Source: Rhodococcus ruber (GTDB taxonomy: Bacteria > Actinomycetota > Actinomycetes > Mycobacteriales > Mycobacteriaceae). From it: a stretch of 64,000 nt of DNA. The position numbers were made by a program, and so were the translations under genes. Positions 59,582-64,000 of the stretch are shown piece by piece (the first letter of the stretch is position 1; the number at the start of each line of letters is the position of its first letter). Below the pieces are notes generated by a model. That model was given only the letters and a program-made list of their open reading frames with translations. It was not told the origin of the DNA and searched no databases. The stretch covers positions 372,001 through 436,000 of the forward strand of contig NZ_JAPWIJ010000002.1 in the NCBI RefSeq assembly GCF_027270735.1, in the 5' to 3' direction.

Positions 59582-59982
59582 CCTTCGAAAAACTGTTCCT
59601 CGTCGCGATCATCGCCGGGTTCGTCCTCGGCCCCTCGCGCCTACCCGGATATGCACAGCAACTCGGACGGGCCGTCCGCTCTATTCGACATTTCATCGAC
59701 ACCACCCGCAGCGCAGCGGAGGACGAGATGGGCGTTCCGCTACGGCGCTCCGAATGGGAGACGATCGACCTACGCCAATACGACCCGCGTCGAATAGTCG
59801 CCGACGCACTACGTGAGACGGATGCCGCCCCGAAGACCGAGTGGCCGGACGAGGTACTCGCCGAGGCCACCCGAGTACGGCCCGGTCAGAAGTATCTGAT
59901 CACCGGGCCGGCGTCGCATCCGCGCCGGATTCTCCTCGACTCACTTTCCGAGGACGACCCCCGCCGCGTCGCCGCGCAGTAG
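59569..59982 (+). CDS. tatB: TatB/TatA-family translocase subunit
   Basis: 137 residues. N-terminal span FGLTFEKLFLVAIIAGFVLG followed by PSRLPGYAQQLGRAVRSIRHFI, with the Phe-Gly and Pro hinge of TatA/B proteins and a long cytosolic tail (EWETIDLRQYDPRRIVADAL) typical of TatB-like size. It overlaps tatC by 13 bp. Completes a tatA-tatC-tatB unit with the dioxygenase. Confidence 0.85.
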   Translation: MFGLTFEKLFLVAIIAGFVLGPSRLPGYAQQLGRAVRSIRHFIDTTRSAAEDEMGVPLRRSEWETIDLRQYDPRRIVADALRETDAAPKTEWPDEVLAEATRVRPGQKYLITGPASHPRRILLDSLSEDDPRRVAAQ

Positions 59983-59993
59983 ATTCGGAGATT

Positions 59994-61379
59994 GTGAACA
60001 CGGCGAACATTGCGGTCCCCGATGGTTGGTACACGTTGGTGTCGACCGGGTACGAAGCACACGGGGTTCCGAGTCCGACATCGGTTGTGGCAGCATCGGA
60101 TTTCGGCGTAAACGTCAGTGCTGCCCGACCCGGCCAGGTCTCGGTGACCATCGAAGTCGCGTATCGCCCTCCGACCGATCACGTTCCGAAGGGGTGGACC
60201 CTCGAAGCGTCCGGGACGTTCGTTGCCGCAACGCTGTTGCGCGTCGAGACCCCTGACGGCATCGTTCACGATGAGTTCCCCGACTTTGCGCAGATCATCC
60301 TGCCCTCCGAGATGACGTATCGAATGTTTCGACGGTTTCGGGACGACACCGGCCTCGAACAGCATCTCTTCGAACTCACGCCGGCGATGATTCTCGACGC
60401 GAAAGGACGACCCGCGCGCTTCGAGACAACCCAGCACGCCCAACCGGACCCCGACGACGTCACAAGGTGGGAAGTCGCGTGCCCCACGTCGACACCCGGC
60501 GCGTCCGTCATGATCAACGGGGTCGGGACCGATCGAGCTGAGGCGTTGCGCGCGGTCGTCGACAACGGCGTGAGCCTGTTGCACAGGGAATCACCCGACG
60601 CGGGGCCGTTGTCGCCGGTTTTCGTGGCCTTGGGTGGGGAGTTCGCTTGGGTCAGGGGTTTCGGCGATTCGACGTTGTCGAAATCGGACCTCGCGCAGCT
60701 GGTACTTGACGGTATCGCGGGTGAACGGCGCTCTGCCGTGGAGCGCGCGGCTGCTTTTTCCACCCGTGCGTCACGCCCGCCTGTCAAATATTCGACGCAA
60801 CCATCGAGTGTGACGGAGCAATGGAATCGGGTTGCTGATTGGTTCGACGCGAATCTTCCGAACTACGTCATCTCGGGTGCCGACGAGACGCGTATTGCCG
60901 ATGCCCAGAGGCGAACCGGCGTGGAGTGGCCGAGCGAGCTCATCGAACTGTTCCGGTGCGTCGACGGCCTCCCGCGTACGCCATGGATGGCAATGTTCCC
61001 CAAGTACGAGCTGTTCGGTCTCGACGCGATGCTCGACGATCGAGAAATGATGACCGACATCTGGCAGACCGGCGATGCCGAGAACGATCCCGACCGGGTG
61101 ATCTCCACGACCGCGGGTGAAGCCGCGTGGACCTTCGTCGACGAGTTCATCCCGATCGCAGGAATGGACGGCTACTTCCTGTTCGTCGACACCCGCCCGG
61201 GCGAGTTGAACGGCTGCGTGACCGTCTTCGACAAAGTGAACTCCGACGATGCTGGGCCACAATGGCTTTCCATCAGCGCTCTGCTCGACGATCTTGCAAC
61301 CAGCCTCGAAACAGGAACGCCGTTCGACGGAGGGTGGAATCACGCAGTTGTCGACGGGCGTCTGGAGTGGGACATCTGA
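59994..61379 (+). CDS. SMI1/KNR4-domain protein with a large unknown N-terminal domain
   Basis: 461 residues from GTG 59994 (RBS GGAG six bases upstream), 11 bp after tatB. Residues about 1-240 (DGWYTLVSTGYEAHGVPSP, YRPPTDHVPKGWTLEAS, ELTPAMILDAKGRPARFE) match no family I know and are beta-rich. The C-terminal about 190 residues are an SMI1/KNR4 domain (QWNRVADWFDANLPNYVISG, FIPIAGMDGYFLFVDTRPGELNGCV) paralogous to the protein at 16996-17946. No transport signal. Possibly cotranscribed with the Tat operon. Confidence 0.75.
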   Translation: MNTANIAVPDGWYTLVSTGYEAHGVPSPTSVVAASDFGVNVSAARPGQVSVTIEVAYRPPTDHVPKGWTLEASGTFVAATLLRVETPDGIVHDEFPDFAQIILPSEMTYRMFRRFRDDTGLEQHLFELTPAMILDAKGRPARFETTQHAQPDPDDVTRWEVACPTSTPGASVMINGVGTDRAEALRAVVDNGVSLLHRESPDAGPLSPVFVALGGEFAWVRGFGDSTLSKSDLAQLVLDGIAGERRSAVERAAAFSTRASRPPVKYSTQPSSVTEQWNRVADWFDANLPNYVISGADETRIADAQRRTGVEWPSELIELFRCVDGLPRTPWMAMFPKYELFGLDAMLDDREMMTDIWQTGDAENDPDRVISTTAGEAAWTFVDEFIPIAGMDGYFLFVDTRPGELNGCVTVFDKVNSDDAGPQWLSISALLDDLATSLETGTPFDGGWNHAVVDGRLEWDI

Positions 61380-61458
61380 GGACTTACCGCCCGGGATTGC
61401 CTGCAGGTAGAACGGCGAAAGAGGGACGTTGGGTAACACAGTCCGGCATGATGTAGCG

Positions 61459-62481
61459 ATGACCACCAGCGTCTTGGCTGCTTCGGAGTCGGGTGTGTCC
61501 GCAATTGCGTTGTGGACCTTGATCGTTGTGCTCATCGCTGCCGTCGGCGCTGCGTGGGCGGCGCTGAGTGTGCGTCGGGTCGGCGCGAACGAGGACGTCA
61601 TTTCCCGCGAGGTGGCGGCGCTGCACAATGCTGTCGATCGTCAGGTTCGCCAGTCGAGCGACAACGACTCGTGGAACCGCGACCAGGTGACGGCGCGATA
61701 CCAAGAGCTGCTCTTCGCACTGTCGAATGTCGATCGTGTTGTGGCCGAACAGATTTCCGCAGCAGTGATCTCGACACCGGTAGGCGATCTCGCCTCTGCG
61801 ACACAGGCATTGAACAAGGCCTACGACCAACTGAACCTGGCACTCACCGCGACCCTGGTGGTTGCTCGCAGACGCGTCCACCCACTGGCTTTGGAGCTGT
61901 CGACGGGCATCGATCGCCGGGTGTTGGCCCCGCTGGCACCCGAGGCCGGTATTCCCGCTCCCGCACACGAACGCCTGCAGAGCGAGCATGCGTACATCAC
62001 CAGAATGCACTCGTTGTTGCTCACTGCGATGCGCGCCGATCTGGGTCTACTCGATCCCAGCGCCGAGGCCACACTGATCTTCACCACGAAGGAAGTGGAA
62101 TCGGGTGTGCTGGCGGATCGGTCCACGGCAGCCGGGTGCAGCGGAGTGCAGCTGATCGATCTGCTCAAGGATTTCGGTGTGACTCCGCTGCTCGGTGCGG
62201 CGGACGACTACGTGATGTTCGACGCCCTGGTGGCCCAATGCGAGGAGCTCTACAGCGCCGTGAGCCCGAACTTCCAGGCGGTGCTGCGGCACATCGGCGA
62301 CGAGATCCATCTCGCCATCAGGCCTGACCTCACCGATGCACGACTCGACGAAATCTACGACATCGCCGTCCGTCTGGTCGAGGCAGGACTACGTGGAAGC
62401 ATCCACCGCAGAGACGGATTGGACGGCAGCAGCCTGTTCCTCATCGACCCGACGCATAGAGCAGGCGTGGATCGGGTGTAG
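61459..62481 (+). CDS. Membrane-anchored helical protein of unknown function
   Basis: 340 residues. One N-terminal span (ALWTLIVVLIAAVGAAWAAL) followed by a long helical cytosolic region with coiled-coil features (REVAALHNAVDRQVRQ, AERLQSEHAYITRMHSLLL) and IHLAIRPDLTDARLDEIYDIA. No family recognised. Resembles membrane-anchored helical proteins of phage-defence neighbourhoods only in outline. Confidence 0.6.
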   Translation: MTTSVLAASESGVSAIALWTLIVVLIAAVGAAWAALSVRRVGANEDVISREVAALHNAVDRQVRQSSDNDSWNRDQVTARYQELLFALSNVDRVVAEQISAAVISTPVGDLASATQALNKAYDQLNLALTATLVVARRRVHPLALELSTGIDRRVLAPLAPEAGIPAPAHERLQSEHAYITRMHSLLLTAMRADLGLLDPSAEATLIFTTKEVESGVLADRSTAAGCSGVQLIDLLKDFGVTPLLGAADDYVMFDALVAQCEELYSAVSPNFQAVLRHIGDEIHLAIRPDLTDARLDEIYDIAVRLVEAGLRGSIHRRDGLDGSSLFLIDPTHRAGVDRV

Positions 62482-62782
62482 CGAGCGCGAAACGCTCCCC
62501 TCATGCGCGAGGTCGGGGTGCTATCGTGCCATTCGCTCTAGCTATAGGACGTGCTTTGCGGTACGAAGCTGGATTGGGTGGCTGCGTCGCTCGATGCCGC
62601 CGTCCCCTGGCAACTGTGACCATCATCCAGCTGCTGGTGCGGGCGTTCGTCAGGACGCGCGAGCACGCGGCCCTGCGCGCAACGACAGCAGCAGAGGCTT
62701 TCGGCAGCGGTGACCGCTTTAGATAAGCCGATATTGCAACTCACCGTCCATAGGTATCCGGGGGACACGGCGCTTAGTTGAC
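62482..62782. other. Gene-free stretch of 301 bp
   Basis: No convincing gene or repeat. It marks the transition from normal to lower-GC DNA. No tRNA-like cloverleaf was recognised. Confidence 0.4.
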
Positions 62783-63595
62783 TCACACTGCCAAGTAACT
62801 GGTTACAAAATCGGTGGTCTCGGATTCCAGCAGGGCGGAAGGGAGGTCGGGATGATGAATCGTCTGCGGAGTGGGAACCACCCGCAACCGCGACCCAAAT
62901 CGCGATTCAAGCTCATCCGTATCGATCGCCCGCCGAGTCACTTCATCATCGAGCAGCACTACGCAGAGAACTGCACTGTCGGGGACGGTCACACTGAGCG
63001 AAGACCGGACCTCGAAAGTCAGCGCGCCGGAGAACGGCCGTACACGCCCGAACCATCTTTCGGTACACGCCTTGTGAATAGCCGAAGTCAGATCGTCAAG
63101 TTCCAGGGAGGGGCGCGGACGTTTTCCAGGACGGAAATAATCCATTGGATCCTCGTAACACTCATCTAGCACCTGACTGAAGTCATGCTCAAGACTTGAG
63201 ATAGGCCGCAGGGCAGCGCGAAGTTGCTCGCGGGTGAAGCCAGGAAGGTACTCGCGTGGCAGGCTGCCCTCATTCCAATGGTAAAGAACTTCGCCAATGT
63301 CGAAAGGCGCAAAAGACCATTGTCCGGCATCAACGCCAGATGACGTTTCCAGTATATTTCGATCAAGAATCAACGCAACTCGACCCCGACCACGAAGAAG
63401 TGGATCATCTGGATTTCCGAAATTTCGCCTCCCGGGTCCAAGATAAAAGGAAACGCTTCGGCCTGTTGCACTTTCAATTGAGATCTGTTTGCCACTCGAA
63501 ACCCAGGCCGACAACGCACGAGTTCCAGCAACAAATGAAAGTGGCGACCGCTTTGCAAGCCTACTTATTTGATTGCGTCTATTTTCAAGGGTCAC
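62783..63595 (-). CDS. Hypothetical protein in lower-GC DNA
   Basis: 270 residues starting MTLENRRNQISRLAKRSPLSF. Middle segments FYLGPGRRNFGNPDDPLLRGRGRVALILDRNIL and FDIGEVLYHWNEGSLPREYL suggest a globular cytosolic enzyme-like fold, but no family is recognised. The 5' half is clearly less GC-rich than the rest of the window, so it may be acquired. Divergence and context give no function. Confidence 0.65.
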   Translation of the reverse strand: MTLENRRNQISRLAKRSPLSFVAGTRALSAWVSSGKQISIESATGRSVSFYLGPGRRNFGNPDDPLLRGRGRVALILDRNILETSSGVDAGQWSFAPFDIGEVLYHWNEGSLPREYLPGFTREQLRAALRPISSLEHDFSQVLDECYEDPMDYFRPGKRPRPSLELDDLTSAIHKACTERWFGRVRPFSGALTFEVRSSLSVTVPDSAVLCVVLLDDEVTRRAIDTDELESRFGSRLRVVPTPQTIHHPDLPSALLESETTDFVTSYLAV

Positions 63596-63660
63596 TCAAA
63601 TCCACGCCTCCCCGTTAAAGATGAATAATCTTTCAAGCAAAGTACCGTTCCATCAATCTA

Positions 63661-64000
63661 TCAATAAATAGAGCTGAACGAATACGGAATATCTTTGGCG
63701 TCGAGGGAGGCTTTGAACTGATCTGGGTTATCCGGAGTGTATAGCTCCGTAGGGAAGTTCACAATAACTGCGTCAACGAGTCCGATATTTCGAATTGCAT
63801 GATACACACCCTCAGGTATGTTAATTATCATGCGATTCCGCTCATGCAAGAATACCTCGAAAACTTTCTGCGCAGTTGGCGAATCTTCACGACAATCAAA
63901 CATCACGAGCTGAACTTCGCCTGACAGCAGAAACAATCGGTCCTCATGGCTGTAGTGGACTCCCCAGCCCTTGACCATTCTCGGACGAATCGTAAAAAAG
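63661..64000 (-). CDS. dTDP-4-dehydrorhamnose 3,5-epimerase-like cupin protein, 5' end outside window
   Basis: The visible 112 codons continue past the window edge (…FFTIRPRMVKGWGVHYSHEDRLFLLSGEVQLVMFD). The TIRPRMVKGWGVH segment with its His, then EVQLVMFDCRED and NIPEGVYHAIRNIG, are the RmlC-type cupin motifs used in nucleotide-sugar epimerisation. AT-rich codons compared with the rest of the window. Likely part of a surface polysaccharide cluster to the right. Confidence 0.82.
   Translation of the reverse strand, partial: FFTIRPRMVKGWGVHYSHEDRLFLLSGEVQLVMFDCREDSPTAQKVFEVFLHERNRMIINIPEGVYHAIRNIGLVDAVIVNFPTELYTPDNPDQFKASLDAKDIPYSFSSIY

Noticed and set aside
1-64000. tRNA, rRNA and CRISPR arrays
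   Set aside because: No cloverleaf, rRNA-like conserved stretch or regular direct-repeat array was seen when reading both strands; the CACCCC repeats at 46.4-46.5 kb have no unique spacers.

Overview
The window is GC-rich (about 62-65% by eye) and densely coded on both strands, with short intergenic gaps, many ATGA/GTGA stop-start overlaps, frequent GTG starts and a large share of one-gene or two-gene regulatory units. The families present (hydroxyquinol-type catabolism, DrrAB exporters, an accessory ClpP pair with an XRE regulator, CopC, GT87-type integral glycosyltransferase, many TetR/PadR/MarR regulators) point to a Nocardiaceae actinobacterium, most likely Rhodococcus/Rhodococcoides. This placement is an inference from gene content, not from a marker gene. 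No rRNA, tRNA, CRISPR array or insertion sequence was recognised.

Layout. 1-3.4 kb: maleylacetate reductase (cut by the window edge), flavin aromatic hydroxylase and AraC regulator, a hydroxyquinol/resorcinol-type catabolic unit. 3.5-5.2 kb: MocR regulator with repeat operators and a divergent tiny membrane protein. 5.2-8.4 kb: RHH regulator, DUF4097 protein and DrrAB-type ABC exporter, with a palindromic operator upstream. 9.5-11 kb: accessory ClpP pair, one subunit lacking the catalytic serine, overlapped by a convergent XRE regulator. 11-18 kb: small enzymes and regulators (MerR, PadR, SRPBCC, TIM-barrel hydrolase, SMI1/KNR4). 18-24 kb: TetR-epimerase pair, then an acyl-CoA ligase/SDR/saccharopine-reductase-like operon divergent from its own TetR. 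24-26.5 kb: two divergent citrate synthases, one fused to a DNA-binding domain. 26.6-27.5 kb: FluC fluoride channel pair. 28-38.5 kb: methyltransferases, isochorismatase, MarR/EamA divergon, GT87 glycosyltransferase, signal peptidase I. 39-41 kb: ABC-F protein with a leader that looks like an attenuator. 42-46.4 kb: GntR, MFS permease, cytosolic binding-protein-fold protein and ornithine-cyclodeaminase-like enzyme. 46.6-53 kb: GGDEF protein, MFS-ArsR-CopC operon, TetR and AurF-type diiron oxygenase, Phd/VapC toxin-antitoxin pair. 53.7-56 kb: PAS-GGDEF protein, methyltransferase, acetyltransferase.

The most interesting region is 56.3-61.4 kb. A siderophore-type iron-binding lipoprotein with an imperfect IdeR-like iron box is divergent from a predicted Tat-exported lipoprotein with an intact intradiol ring-cleavage dioxygenase domain. 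That gene is followed by a compact TatA-TatC-TatB operon. This looks like a translocase dedicated to one iron enzyme that acts outside the cell, perhaps on catechols or catecholate siderophores. Directly downstream lies an SMI1/KNR4 protein with a large unrecognised N-terminal domain.

The last 1 kb (about 63.0-64.0 kb) becomes clearly AT-richer and ends in a truncated sugar-nucleotide epimerase-like gene, suggesting the edge of an acquired surface-polysaccharide or accessory island.
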